DNA of 34,176 bases from Comamonadaceae bacterium (lineage in GTDB: Bacteria; Pseudomonadota; Gammaproteobacteria; Burkholderiales; Burkholderiaceae_C): assembly GCA_008080595.1 (NCBI GenBank), contig VIKI01000079.1, positions 1 through 34,176 of the forward strand. The letters run 5' to 3'. Of the stretch, positions 1-10,560 are shown piece by piece. The first letter of the stretch is position 1. Every line of letters begins with the position of its first letter. The notes beneath the pieces were generated by a model. That model was not told the origin of the DNA. It searched no databases and worked only from the letters and a program-made list of their open reading frames with translations. Both the position numbers and the translations under genes were made by a program.

Positions 1-854
1 ATCGGCTACTGTCGGGTGTGGTGATGTTGAATGCCTTGGTGGGTTTGCGTGATCTCTACGTGCTTCGGGTGAGTCAGGGCTACGGGGAAGCGGCGGGGAA
101 CACCTGGATTCGCTACAGTTCGATACTCTTTGGGCTGACGCTGCTCTACATCGTGGTCACACGTTTTCGCACAGTCAGCGGTCAAGCGAGTGACTTGTTG
201 GCCAACCTGACCACCAGGGTGGCAGAAAAAGAGCAAGCGCTTGTGCAGAGCTACCAGCGCATGGAGCAATTGGCCCGTGAACAGGAACGCAGTGCCGAGC
301 GCACCCGCATCCTGCGCGACATGCACGATGGTGTGGGCTCGCACATCAGCACAGCCATTCGCCAACTTGAATCCAAGCAAGCGACCTCAACCGAGGTACT
401 GCAAACCCTGCGCGAATCACTCGATCAGCTCAAGCTCTCCATTGATGTGATGCACCTCGCCCCTGGCGACATCACCGCCTTGCTGGCCAACTTGCGCTAC
501 CGACTGGAGCCGCGTTTCAAAACCTCGGGCATTGCCTTGCAATGGGATGTGGATGACCTGGCCCCACTGCCGGGGCTGGATGACAAGGCCATGCACCATT
601 TGCAATTCATGGTGTTTGAGGCGCTGTCCAACGTGTTGCAGCATGCACATGCCACGAGCCTGATCATTGAGTTGCACGCCACACCGCAGGGTGGTGCGTG
701 CCTGCGGGTGATTGACGATGGCTGCGGGTTTGATGTTGCGCACGTCAAGCGCCGGGGCCTGAGTTCATTGCGTGAGCGGGCGGCAGTCATCGGGGCCAGT
801 TTGCACATCATCAGCGCACCCGGCCAGACCATGGTGGAGATTGGGCTGGGCTGA
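1..854 (+). CDS. Sensor histidine kinase, HisKA_3/NarL type, 5'-truncated by window edge
   Basis: This is the C-terminal part of a membrane sensor kinase that would phosphorylate a NarL/LuxR-type response regulator. The frame is open to the left edge, so the start and the sensor domain lie outside; the GTG at 18 and ATG at 24 are probably internal codons. One membrane segment is visible (about 117-168, reading SSILFGLTLLYIVVT), followed by a coiled-coil-like stretch. The dimerisation and phosphoacceptor motif R-D-M-H-D-G-V-G-S-H is at about 316-345 and the His is the expected phosphorylation site. The ATPase domain shows an N-box (EALSNVLQHAHAT, near 619-657), a G1 box (DDGCGFD) and a G2 box (GLSSLRERAAVIG). 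No cognate regulator gene follows; the next gene is glgP, 262 bp away, so a partner may lie upstream of the window. The family is secure; the signal sensed is unknown. Confidence 0.85.
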   Translation, partial: RLLSGVVMLNALVGLRDLYVLRVSQGYGEAAGNTWIRYSSILFGLTLLYIVVTRFRTVSGQASDLLANLTTRVAEKEQALVQSYQRMEQLAREQERSAERTRILRDMHDGVGSHISTAIRQLESKQATSTEVLQTLRESLDQLKLSIDVMHLAPGDITALLANLRYRLEPRFKTSGIALQWDVDDLAPLPGLDDKAMHHLQFMVFEALSNVLQHAHATSLIIELHATPQGGACLRVIDDGCGFDVAHVKRRGLSSLRERAAVIGASLHIISAPGQTMVEIGLG

Positions 855-1116
855 TGAGGCACAACACAAGACCATCGCGCCTTCCGGCGCTCCCACCAAG
901 ACAAAGGCCATCACTTTGCAGCGGAAAACAGACCGACAAACCCTGTCAAGCCGCACAAACACCTGTTGCGAGCTTGCCCATCGGCTGCAAATCCCTCCCA
1001 CCCTGCATGCGGCTTGCATGACAATGGCCGCTGGTAACCCCGCCGTAAAGAATTCGTGATTTGACGTGCAAAATACAGATCACTTGTCAGTCAACCTACG
1101 TCTCAAGGAATCCCAA
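855..1116. other. Intergenic region between the histidine kinase and glgP
   Basis: No gene is supported here. A small perfect hairpin (GCGCC-TTCC-GGCGC, 877-890) follows the kinase stop but has no T-tract, so it is at most a weak terminator. The glgP promoter should lie in this region, but no convincing -35/-10 pair was found. An AAGGAA motif at 1105-1110 is well placed as the ribosome binding site for a TTG start at 1117. Confidence 0.5.
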
Positions 1117-3549
1117 TTGAACGCCTCCGCCGCCCCCTTAGCCACAACCTCTGCTGAGCAGATCAACGCGCACTTGCTGCACACCGTGGGGGTTGACCCG
1201 AACCGGGCTTCGCCCAATGAATTGATGCAGGCCACCGCCCAGGTGGCACGCGCCCAGTTGTCCAAACGCTGGGTCGCCACACAAGCCCAGGAGCGCCAAC
1301 AAAAAACCCGCCGCGTGGTGTATTTATCGATGGAATTCCTGATGGGGCGCACCCTGTCCAACGCGCTGGCGGCGCTGAACCTGACCGATGGCGCAGCCCA
1401 AGGTCTGGCCGAGCATGCGCAAAAGCTGGAGGACATTGCCAGCCAGGAGCCCGATGCCGCCTTGGGCAACGGTGGCCTGGGCCGTCTGGCCGCGTGTTTT
1501 CTGGACTCCATGGCCACGCTGGGTCTGCCCTCTTGGGGCTATGGCATCCGTTACGAATACGGCATGTTTGCCCAGGAAATTCAAAACGGCTGCCAGGTCG
1601 AATACCCCGACTCCTGGTTGAAAGACGGCACGCCGTGGGAATTTCCTCGCGCCGACATCACCTACACCGTGCGTTTTGGTGGCTGGGTCACCCACGAGAA
1701 CGACAAAGCCGTCTGGCAACCCACCGGCGAAGTCGATGCCAAGGCCTATGACATGGTAGTACCCGGCCACGGCACTCAAAAAGTCAGCACCCTGCGCCTG
1801 TGGAAGGCGGTTGAGCCCGACCACATTGACCTGGGCGCCTTCAACAATGGCGACTACGCCCGTGCCGCCAGCGCCAAAAACGAGTACGAAAACATCTCCT
1901 GGGTGCTCTACCCCAACGACAGTACACCGGCCGGGCGTGAGCTGCGCCTCAAACAAGAGTATTTCTTTGTGTCAGCCTCCATGCAGGATCTGGTCAAGCG
2001 CCACCTGGACGAACACCCCTCGCTGCACAACCTGGACGAACATGTGGCGATCCACCTCAACGACACCCACCCGGCGATTGGTGTGGCCGAGTTGATGCGT
2101 ATCCTGTATGACGAACACGGCTTCACCTGGCCCCAAGCCTGGGCGATTTGCACCAAAACCTTCTCTTACACCAACCACACCCTGATGCCCGAGGCGCTGG
2201 AGACCTGGCCGGTGTCGCTGATGCAACATGTGTTGCCACGGCATCTGGAGATCATTTTTCGCATCAACAAAGAGTTTCTGGACCATGCGGCGCGTATTCT
2301 GCCGGGTGACCATGAATTCCTCAAACGCCTGTCACTGATTGACGAAACCGGTGAACGCCGGGTCCGCATGGCACATTTGTCAGTGGTCGGCAGCCACCAT
2401 ATCAACGGTGTGTCGGCGCTGCACTCCGAGCTGCTGGTGCACACCATTTTTGCGGACTTTGCCACCATCTGGCCGGACCGTTTCACCAACATGACCAACG
2501 GTGTCACACCCCGGCGCTGGCTGGCGCAGGCCAACCCGGGACTGTCGACCCTGCTCGACGACACATTGGGTACCGGCTGGCGGCTTGATCTGGGCCAGTT
2601 GCGCCAGCTCGAAGCATTCAAAGACGACAGCGCTTTTACCGAAAAATTCAGGGCCATCAAACGTGCCAACAAAGTGCGGCTGGCCGACTACATCAAAAAA
2701 ACCACCGACATCAGCGTCAGCCCCGACAGCCTGTTTGACGTGCAGGTCAAACGTATCCACGAGTACAAACGCCAGTTGCTCAACGTGTTGCATGTGGTCA
2801 CGCGCTACCAGGCGATTCTGGCCGACCCGCATGCGCCGTGGGTGCCGCGCACCGTCATCTTTGCTGGCAAAGCGGCCTCCAGCTACCAGTCGGCCAAGTC
2901 CATCATCCGCCTGATCCACGATGTCGGCCTGACCATCAACAACGACCCACGCATCGGCGACAAACTCAAGCTGGTGTTCATTCCCAACTACGGCGTGTCA
3001 GTGGCTGAAATCATCATGCCCGGCGCTGATTTGTCCGAGCAAATCTCCACCGCTGGTACCGAAGCCTCGGGTACCGGCAACATGAAGCTGGCACTCAACG
3101 GCGCACTGACCATTGGCACCGACGATGGTGCCAATATCGAGATCCGGCAAAACGTGGGCGACGACAACATCTTCATCTTTGGCCTGAAAACACCCGAAGT
3201 ACGCGCCCTCAAAGTGGCGGGTTACCACCCGCTGAACTACTACAACAGCGACCCGGCGCTCAAAGCCGTGATTGATGCCATTGCCAACGGCGTGTTTTCC
3301 CCCGACGAACCGGGGCGCTACCGTGGTCTGACCGATCCGCTGGTCTGGAGTGGTGACCATTACATGCTGCTGGCCGATTACGCCTCCTATGTGGCCACCC
3401 AAAACCTGGTGGACGAACTCTACAAAAAACCAGATCAGTGGAGCCAGCGAGCCATCCTCAATGTGGCGGGCATGGGGGCATTTTCATCTGACCGTACCAT
3501 CGCAGCCTACGCCCGCGACATCTGGAACATTGATCCTGCACGGACCTGA
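1117..3549 (+). CDS. glgP: Glycogen/maltodextrin phosphorylase
   Basis: This enzyme removes glucose from non-reducing ends of alpha-1,4-glucan with inorganic phosphate, giving glucose-1-phosphate. From the TTG at 1117 it is 810 residues, matching the 800-830 usual for the family. That start has AAGGAA six bases upstream. An in-frame GTG at 1066 would add 17 residues but has no visible ribosome binding site. The family hallmarks are present: YLSMEFLMGR near the N-terminus, the NGGLGRLAACFLDS glycine-rich segment, and the PLP-binding motif EASGTGNMK with its lysine at about residue 657. No internal gap is evident by comparison with the E. coli enzyme. It heads glgP-glgB-glgX; glgB begins 50 bp downstream. 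Its product would feed the Pgm encoded at 15758-17401. Confidence 0.95.
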   Translation: MNASAAPLATTSAEQINAHLLHTVGVDPNRASPNELMQATAQVARAQLSKRWVATQAQERQQKTRRVVYLSMEFLMGRTLSNALAALNLTDGAAQGLAEHAQKLEDIASQEPDAALGNGGLGRLAACFLDSMATLGLPSWGYGIRYEYGMFAQEIQNGCQVEYPDSWLKDGTPWEFPRADITYTVRFGGWVTHENDKAVWQPTGEVDAKAYDMVVPGHGTQKVSTLRLWKAVEPDHIDLGAFNNGDYARAASAKNEYENISWVLYPNDSTPAGRELRLKQEYFFVSASMQDLVKRHLDEHPSLHNLDEHVAIHLNDTHPAIGVAELMRILYDEHGFTWPQAWAICTKTFSYTNHTLMPEALETWPVSLMQHVLPRHLEIIFRINKEFLDHAARILPGDHEFLKRLSLIDETGERRVRMAHLSVVGSHHINGVSALHSELLVHTIFADFATIWPDRFTNMTNGVTPRRWLAQANPGLSTLLDDTLGTGWRLDLGQLRQLEAFKDDSAFTEKFRAIKRANKVRLADYIKKTTDISVSPDSLFDVQVKRIHEYKRQLLNVLHVVTRYQAILADPHAPWVPRTVIFAGKAASSYQSAKSIIRLIHDVGLTINNDPRIGDKLKLVFIPNYGVSVAEIIMPGADLSEQISTAGTEASGTGNMKLALNGALTIGTDDGANIEIRQNVGDDNIFIFGLKTPEVRALKVAGYHPLNYYNSDPALKAVIDAIANGVFSPDEPGRYRGLTDPLVWSGDHYMLLADYASYVATQNLVDELYKKPDQWSQRAILNVAGMGAFSSDRTIAAYARDIWNIDPART

Positions 3550-3599
3550 AACCCGACGCCACTGTTAGCCAAAGCCCCATTTGAGAGCCACCACCTGCC

Positions 3600-5707
3600 A
3601 TGTTGCATCAACACGATATTCACTCGATCTGCAACGCCAGCCACGGCGACCCATTTGCCATTCTGGGCCCACACGAGCTCAAGTCGGGGCACACATCGAT
3701 TCGCTGCTTTTTGCCCACCGCCATGAAGGCCACATCCACGCGCCTCGCAACACCCCCTACCAGTTGCGGGTGCAATGGGCCAGCGGCCTGTGCAGCACCC
3801 TGGACGACCCCTACCGTTTCCCCCTGGTGCTGGGCGAGATGGATGTCTGGCTGCTGGGCGAAGGCACGCATTTGCGCCCCTATGAAGTGCTGGGCGCTCA
3901 GCCCAGCACCCTGTTGGGGGTCAGCGGCACCCGCTTTGCGGTGTGGGCCCCCAACGACTCGCGCGTCAGCGTAGTGGGTGACTTCAACCACTGGGATGGT
4001 CGCCGCCACCCGATGCGCCTGCGCCGCGAGTGTGGCGTGTGGGAGCTGTTCCTGCCCGGCATCCAAGCCGGAGCCCTCTATAAATTCGAAATTCGCACCG
4101 GCAGCGGCGAGGTGCTGCCGGCCCGCTCCGACCCCTATGCCATGCAAGCCGAATTACGCCCGGCCACCGCCAGCGTGGTCGGCCAACTGCCGGAAAAAAT
4201 CGCGCCCTCGGTACAGCGCCAGCAAGCCAATGCGCTCGATGCCCCGGTCAGCATTTACGAGGTGCACCTAGGCTCCTGGCGACGTGTGGCGCAGGACGGC
4301 AACCGCTGGCTCAATTGGGACGAACTCGCTGACACCCTGATCCCCTACGCCCAAGACATGGGCTTCACCCACCTGGAATTGCTGCCCATCAGCGAACACC
4401 CGTTTGATGGCTCCTGGGGCTACCAACCGGTGGGCCTGTATGCCCCCACCGCCCGCTTTGGCGACGCGGCCGGTTTTGGCCGCCTGGTGCAGCGCTGCCA
4501 CGCGGCAGGCATCGGCTTGATTCTGGACTGGGTTCCGGCCCACTTTCCGACCGATGCCCATGGCCTGGCCTGCTTTGACGGCACCCACCTGTACGAATAC
4601 GCCGACCCGCGTGAAGGCTTCCATCAAGACTGGAACACCCTGATCTACAACCTGGGCCGCACCGAAGTGCGCAACTTTCTGGTCGGCAACGCGCTCTACT
4701 GGCTGGAGCGATTTGGCGTAGACGGCCTGCGGGTGGATGCCGTGGCTTCCATGCTCTACCGTGACTACAGTCGCAAGGCCGGGGAATGGGTTCCCAATGT
4801 GCACGGTGGGCGTGAAAACCTGGAGGCCATTGATTTCCTGAAGCGCATGAACGAGGTGGTGGGGGTGCAATGCCCACAAGCCATCACCCTGGCCGAAGAA
4901 TCCACCGCCTACCCCGCTGTGTCGCGCCCCACCTTTGCGGGTGGGCTGGGTTTTCATTACAAGTGGAACATGGGCTGGATGCATGACAGCCTGGCCTACA
5001 TGGCACGTGACCCCATTTACCGCCAGCACCACCAGGGCGAGATGACCTTCAGCCTGATCTACGCCTTCAACGAAAATTTTGTGCTGCCGATCTCACACGA
5101 CGAGGTGGTGCACGGCAAGGGCTCGCTCTTGACCAAAATGCCCGGTGACCGCTGGCAGCAGTTGGCCAATGTGCGCGCCTTTCTGGGCTACATGTGGGGC
5201 CACCCCGGCAAGAAACTGCTGTTCATGGGCTGCGAATTCGCCCAGGAGCGTGAGTGGAACCACGACCACAGCCTGGACTGGCATCTGCTGGAAAATCCGC
5301 AACACGCCGGGGTGCAGCAACTGGTGCGCGACCTCAACCAGCTGTACCGCGCTACACCGGCCCTGTACCAGCAAGACTTTGACCCGGCGGGGTTCGAGTG
5401 GATTGACCACAGTGATGCCGCGCACTCCATCCTGAGTTTTATCCGCCATGGCCGCAATGCCCACGACATCATGCTGGTGGTGTGCAACTTCACCCCCGAA
5501 GTGCACACCGGTTACCGGCTGGGTGTGCCCCATCCCGGCCTCTACCGCGAAGTGCTCAACACCGACTCGGCCCACTACGGCGGCAGCAATACCGGCACAC
5601 CCCTGGGTGGAGCCTGCGCCGAACCTACAACCTGGCACGACCAACCCTATTCCATCATGATCACCCTGCCCCCCTTGTCCACGGTGTTTTTGGCATGGAA
5701 CAGTTGA
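3600..5707 (+). pseudogene. glgB: 1,4-alpha-glucan branching enzyme with frame-disrupting N-terminal deletion
   Basis: GlgB creates alpha-1,6 branches in glycogen. The ATG at 3600 opens a frame that reads as a genuine GlgB N-terminus ([12 protein letters not shown], then IRCFLPTA), but by about 3720-3740 homology moves to the +2 frame ([12 protein letters not shown], then [18 protein letters not shown]), which runs open to 5707. In E. coli GlgB about 45 residues separate the corresponding motifs; here only about 15 codons do, so roughly 25-30 residues are missing and the loss is of 3n+1 bases. The rest is intact: CBM48 ([25 protein letters not shown]), nucleophile Asp in LRVDAVASM, acid/base Glu in LAEEST and the third Asp in [10 protein letters not shown]. 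coli GlgB lacking its first ~110 residues keeps activity, so a product from an internal start could still work. It overlaps the glgX start by 13 bp. Confidence 0.85.
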
Positions 5708-7688
5708 TTACAGAGAGTCTGCAAGCCGGACATCCGTGGCCCCTGGGGGCTCATTTTGATGGGCATGGCGTGAATGTTGCCGTGTTTTCCAGCCATGCCC
5801 ATAGCATCGAGCTGTGTCTGTTTGATGCCGATGGCAGCACCGAACTGGCCCGCATGCCCCTGGCCTGCCACACCGGAGAGGTCTGGCACGGTTATCTGCC
5901 AGGAGCCCAGCCCGGCCTGGTGTATGGCCTGCGGGCACATGGCCCGTGGCGGCCCGACAAGGGCCATCGGTTTGGTGGGCGACTACATCTGGAGCGATGT
6001 GCATTTTTCGAAAGAAAACCCGCTCACCGGGCACATGGACACCCATGACAACGCCCGCCTGGCACTCAAAGCCCGTGTGACCCATGACACTTTCGACTGG
6101 GGCGATGACCGTCCGCCCTACACCCTGCTGGCAGAAAGTGTGTTGTACGAATGCCATGTGAAGGGCTTCAGCCAGCAACACCCTGAGATACCGCCCAAAC
6201 TGCGTGGCAGCTTTGCCGCGCTGACCCACCCCGCAGCCATCGGGCACTTCAAGGCCTTGGGCATCACTGCCCTGAGCCTGCTGCCGGTGCACTACTGTCT
6301 GAACGAAGAGCGCCTGGTCGACATGGGCCTCTCCAACTACTGGGGCTACAACACCCTGGGGTTTTTCTGCGTCGACCCACGGCTGGCCTGTGGTGCGCAA
6401 GGCTTGTCGCCGCGTGATGAATTCCGCAGCATGGTGCGCGCCCTGCACCAGGCGGGCCTGGAGGTGATTCTGGACGTGGTCTACAACCACACCGCCGAGG
6501 TTGACCACACCGGCCCGACCCTGAGCTTTCGCGGGCTCGACAACGCCAGCTACTACGTGCTGTCCAACGACCCATCGCGCTATGAAAACTACAGCGGCTG
6601 CGGCAATACCGTCAACGTCAAACACCCCAGGGTCTTGCAACTGGTGATGGACAGCCTGCGCTACTGGGTGACCGAGATGCATGTCGACGGCTTCCGCTTT
6701 GACCTGGCCAGTGTGCTGGGCCGCACCGCGCAAGGCTTCAGCGCCAGTGCTGCTTTTTTTGCGGCCGTCGCGCAATGACCGCTTTCGCGACGGCATGCGC
6801 TGCTTCTGGATTCAAAGCGCGGCCTCCCCCCATACCCCTGTGTCCAACTGCACCCGGGGTGGCTTTGCCATGCGCCTGTGCGGCTCATCCGATGTCTATC
6901 AACCCAGCCGACGCACTCCTGCCAAATCCCTCAACTATGTCGTTTCACACGACGGCTTTACCCTGCGCGACCTGGTCAGCTACAACCAGCGCCACAACCT
7001 GGCCAATGGCGAATACAACCGCGACGGCACCAGCGACAACCTGAGCTTCAACTGCGGTGCAGAAGGCCCCAGCGATGACCCGGTCATCCAAGCCTTGCGC
7101 CAGAAACTGCAACGGGCTCTGCTGGCCACCACCTTGCTGGCCCAAGGCACACCCATGATCTGCGCCGGTGACGAAATCGGTCATACCCAGGGCGGCAACA
7201 ACAACCCCTACTGCCAGGACAACACCATCACCTGGATCAACTGGCTCGCCGCCGACAACGACCTGCTGGCGTTTACCCAACATGTGCTGCGGCTGCGACA
7301 CCAGCTGCAGCCATTTCACAACCAGTGGTACAGCGGCATTGCCGACATTGACGGGGTTTATGACCTGTCCTGGTGGCAGGCCGATGGCAGCGTGCTGCAA
7401 GGTGATGCCTGGCATCACCCCTTGACACGCACCCTGGCTTGCCTGGTCGGTCACCCAGGGCGCAGCCTGTTGCCCTTGCTGCTGCTGGTCAATCCCGAGG
7501 CCAGTGATGCGGAGTTTGTGCTGCCGCGCGGCCAATGGCAGGGGCTGCTGGATACCGCACACCCACGCGGCGAAAGCCGACACCAGGGGCAAGGTGCCAG
7601 CCACTTGACGGTGGCGGCCAACAGCATGCTGCTGCTACAGCAAACCGCCAGCCACACCCCTCAGACCATGGAACAAACAAGCCTGTAG
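5695..7688 (+). pseudogene. glgX: Glycogen debranching enzyme, broken by two internal deletions
   Basis: GlgX hydrolyses alpha-1,6 branches of phosphorylase-limit glycogen. The gene is spread over three frames. Frame 1 from ATG 5695 covers the CBM48-like N-terminus as far as WRPDKGHRF (about 5970). Frame 2 resumes at LVGDYIWSDVHF and covers the barrel with VVYNHTAE and the nucleophile motif DGFRFDLASVLGR, ending at a TGA at 6776-6778. Frame 3 resumes at NDRFRDGMRCFWIQ and runs to 7688. Expected segments are absent at both junctions: about a dozen residues of the KLLLDPYA type at the first, and about 30 residues at the second, which normally carry the acid/base Glu of the A-E-P-W-D motif. A suppressed frameshift would therefore not restore catalysis. 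The last codons and TAG stop lie in a dispersed repeat (7680-7729). Confidence 0.85.
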
Positions 7689-7729
7689 CCCATAGATAAC
7701 AAGCGCAAACAGCTATTAAATAGATAGCG
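7680..7729 (+). repeat. Dispersed quasi-palindromic repeat, copy A
   Basis: This copy reads AGCCTGTAGCCCATAG, then AACAAGCGCAAACAGCTA, then an A/T-rich tail ending ATAGC. It shares the core GCGCaAgCAGCTA and order of parts with seven other copies. It starts within the last codons of glgX and supplies that gene's TAG stop. Confidence 0.75.
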
Positions 7730-7804
7730 CAGTAGTCAAATTCATTTGCCCGGACGGGCATGGCGCGGTATAAGCAGGGCAAGGCTTATTTCCAACCCGC
7801 CATC

Positions 7805-10419
7805 ATGACCCATCACCTTCCCACCCCCACTGCGCGAGACGACTGGCATCTGCGCGAAGCCCATGAGCTGATGCAGGCGCACGAGGTTGACCCTGCGCAC
7901 GGTTTGCATGACCACCAGGTCGCGCAGCGCACGCTTGAATTTGGGGCCAACGCCCTGCCCAGCACCGACACCCGCAGCCTGTGGGCCTTGTTGTGGGAGC
8001 AGTTCAGCGATTTCATGATCCTGGTGCTGCTGGGGGCCGCCGTGATCTCGGGCGTGGTGGGTGATCTGGTCGACACTCTGGTGATTCTGGTGATTGTGCT
8101 GCTCAACGCCGCCATCGGGCTGGTGCAGTCCTGGCGGGCTGATCAGGCACTGGCCGCATTACAACGCCTGTCGGAGGCGCAGGCCACGGTGCTGCGCAGC
8201 GGCCAGGTGCAGCAAGTGCCGGCACAGGTGTTGGTGCCCGGTGACATCGTGCTGCTGGAAGCCGGCAACCAGGTGCCCGCCGACCTGCGGCTGATCAAAA
8301 CCGCCCAGCTCAAGGTGGACGAATCGGCCCTCACTGGCGAATCGGTCACGGTGGACAAACACCCCCACGTACTCGAAGGCAGCGACCACGCCCTGGGCGA
8401 CCGGCTCAACATGGCCTTCAAAGGCACCACCGCCACCCATGGGCGGGGCCATGGTCTGGTGGTGGCCACCGGCATGGCCACCGAACTCGGCAAAGTGGCC
8501 GGTCTGCTGGATCAGGGCAACCAGCGCAGCACCCCGCTGCAATTACGTCTGGCGGCTTTTGGCAAGCGGGTGGCACTGGCGGTGCTGGCCATTTGAGACC
8601 CGCTGCTGATGGTGCTGACCGCCATCAGCCTGGCGGTGGCCGCCATTCCTGAAGCGCTGCCTGCCGTGGTCACCGTGCTGCTGGCGCTGGGAGCACGCAA
8701 GATGGTGTCGATCAACGCGCTGATCCGCCGCCTGCCCTCGGTTGAAACCCTGGGCTCGGTCACTTACATCTGCTCTGACAAAACCGGCACGCTGACACAA
8801 AACCGCATGCAGGCGCAATGCTTGTTAGCAGGCCAGGCAAGTGATGCGTCCAACTGGATGCCCGACAGCGGGCCAGCCGATGCCGCGCACGCCGAACTGC
8901 TGCAAGCCGCCGCCCTGTGCAACGATGCCACTTGGAACGCAGAGGGCAGTTGGCGCGGTGATCCCACCGAGACCGCGCTGACCGAGATTGCCGCCCAGGC
9001 CAGCCTGGACAAAACCCGGCTCGATGCCCAGTGGCCGCGCCTGCTGGAACACCCGTTTGACGCGGTGCGCAAGCGCATGAGCACGGTGCATCAACAAGCA
9101 CAGGAAGTGGTGGCCTACACCAAAGGGGCTCCCGAATCGGTCATCCCGCTGTGTACCAGCCAATGGTCCACGCTGGCGGGCGCTGCGCCGGTCAGCATCG
9201 ACAGCGCCGCCTGGCTGGCCCGTGCCGACACTCTGGCGGCCCAGGGCCTGCGCGTGCTGGCCATCGCCCGGCGCAAGCTCGCCAACCTGCCCGAGCCACA
9301 GGCCAGCGCTGAAACCCTGGAGCGTGAGCTGTGCCTGATTGGCCTGATTGGCCTGATCGATCCGCCGCGCCCCGAAGCCCTGGAAGCGGTGCGCGAATGT
9401 ATGCAGGCCGGCATCACCCCGGTGATGATCACCGGCGACCACCCGGCCACGGCCCGCGCCATTGCCCACCGGCTGGGCATCGTCGCCGAGACGGATGCCG
9501 ACGTGCTGACCGGGGTCGATCTGAGCCAGCTTGATGACAACGCCCTGATGGCCCAGGTGCGCCAGGTGCGGGTCTACGCCCGGGTTGACCCGGCGCAAAA
9601 AATCCGCATCGTTGAGGCCCTGCAAGCGCACGGCGAATTCGTCGCCATGACCGGTGACGGGGTCAACGATGCCCCGGCCCTGAAACGCGCGGACATCGGC
9701 ATCGCCATGGGCAAGGGCGGCACCGACGTGGCGCGTGAAGCCTCCAGCCTGGTGCTGCTGGACGACAACTTTGCAACCATCGTCAAAGCGGTGCGCGAAG
9801 GGCGGCGCATTTACGACAACATCCGCAAGTTTGTGCGCTACGCCATGACCGGCAACTCGGGCGAAATCTGGACGATCTTTCTGGCCCCGATGTTGCTGCT
9901 GCCGATTCCCCTGCTGCCGATCCACATCCTGTGGGTCAACCTGGTCACCGATGGCCTGCCCGGCCTGGCGCTGGCGGCCGAGCCTGCCTGTTTGCCCACG
10001 GCATGTGGCAGCACATTCTGGGTGTCGGGCTGCTGCTGGGTGGCTTGTGTCTGGGGGTGCAGGCCTGGGCGCTGTCCACCGGCCACGCCCACTGGCAAAC
10101 CATGGTCTTCACCGTGCTGACCCTGGGACAAATGGCGCATGTGCTGGCGATCCGCTCCGAGACCGAGGCACTGTGGCAACAAGGCCTGACCAGCAACCGA
10201 CCACTGCTGGGCGCGGTGCTGCTGACCTTTGCCCTGCAAATGGCCACGATTTATGTGCCCGCGTTGAACCCGATTTTCAAAACCCAGCCGCTCAGCCTGC
10301 CCGAGCTGGCACTGTGCCTGGCAGCCTCTGCGGTGGTGTGGGTTGTGGTTGAAATTGAAAAGGCCTGGCGGCGCAGCAGACGTGCCTCTGGTGCGGATGT
10401 GGCGGCGGATGCGCTATAA
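7805..10419 (+). pseudogene. P-type cation (Ca2+/Mn2+-like, type II) transporting ATPase, interrupted twice
   Basis: This was a PMR1/PacL-like P2 ATPase that pumps a divalent cation out of the cytoplasm. The start is ATG 7805. The first part carries the cation-ATPase N-terminus, two membrane segments and the actuator motif DESALTGESV, and ends at a TGA at 8594-8596 just after VALAVLAI. The same frame resumes at once with PLLMVLTAISLAVAAIPEALPAV, including the TM4 PEALP motif, then the phosphorylation motif CSDKTGTLT and TGDGVNDAPAL hinge. About 13-15 residues expected between the halves are absent. Near 9975-9995 homology shifts frame from GLALAAEPA to FAHGMWQHILGVG, with about 15 residues missing, and then runs to 10419. 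Catalytic motifs survive, but a full-length pump cannot be made as read. The exact cation cannot be settled from sequence. Confidence 0.85.
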
Positions 10420-10420
10420 G

Positions 10421-10478
10421 GAAAATAGGCCTCTAGCGCTTATGAATCAAGCGCAACGAACTACTTTATTTATAGCGT
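10421..10478 (+). repeat. Dispersed quasi-palindromic repeat, copy B
   Basis: This copy begins two bases after the ATPase stop codon. It is close to the family consensus: AAAATAGGCCTCTAGCGCTT, a six-base loop, AAGCGC, then an ACTACT...TATAGC tail. The GCGCTT/AAGCGC arms form a perfect six-base inverted repeat. Confidence 0.8.
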
Positions 10479-10560
10479 TCAAGTCAACTACATCATGATC
10501 TTCTCGATACGCAAGCGGGCTTACCATAGCGTTTTCACAATCACACCAGGACAACACAGC

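Noticed and set aside
877-890. Hairpin after the histidine kinase as an intrinsic terminator
   Set aside because: The stem is only five base pairs and no T-tract follows.
1066-1116. GTG at 1066 as the glgP start
   Set aside because: No ribosome binding site precedes it. The TTG at 1117 has AAGGAA at the right distance and gives the usual family length.
3700-3760. Programmed ribosomal frameshift in glgB
   Set aside because: No slippery heptamer is visible and conserved residues are missing at the junction. Programmed shifting would keep them.
8590-8600. TGA in the P-type ATPase as a recoded (selenocysteine) codon
   Set aside because: About 13-15 expected residues are missing at the same point and a second frame change lies downstream. 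TGA is used as a normal stop in many intact genes here, and no SECIS-like hairpin was apparent.
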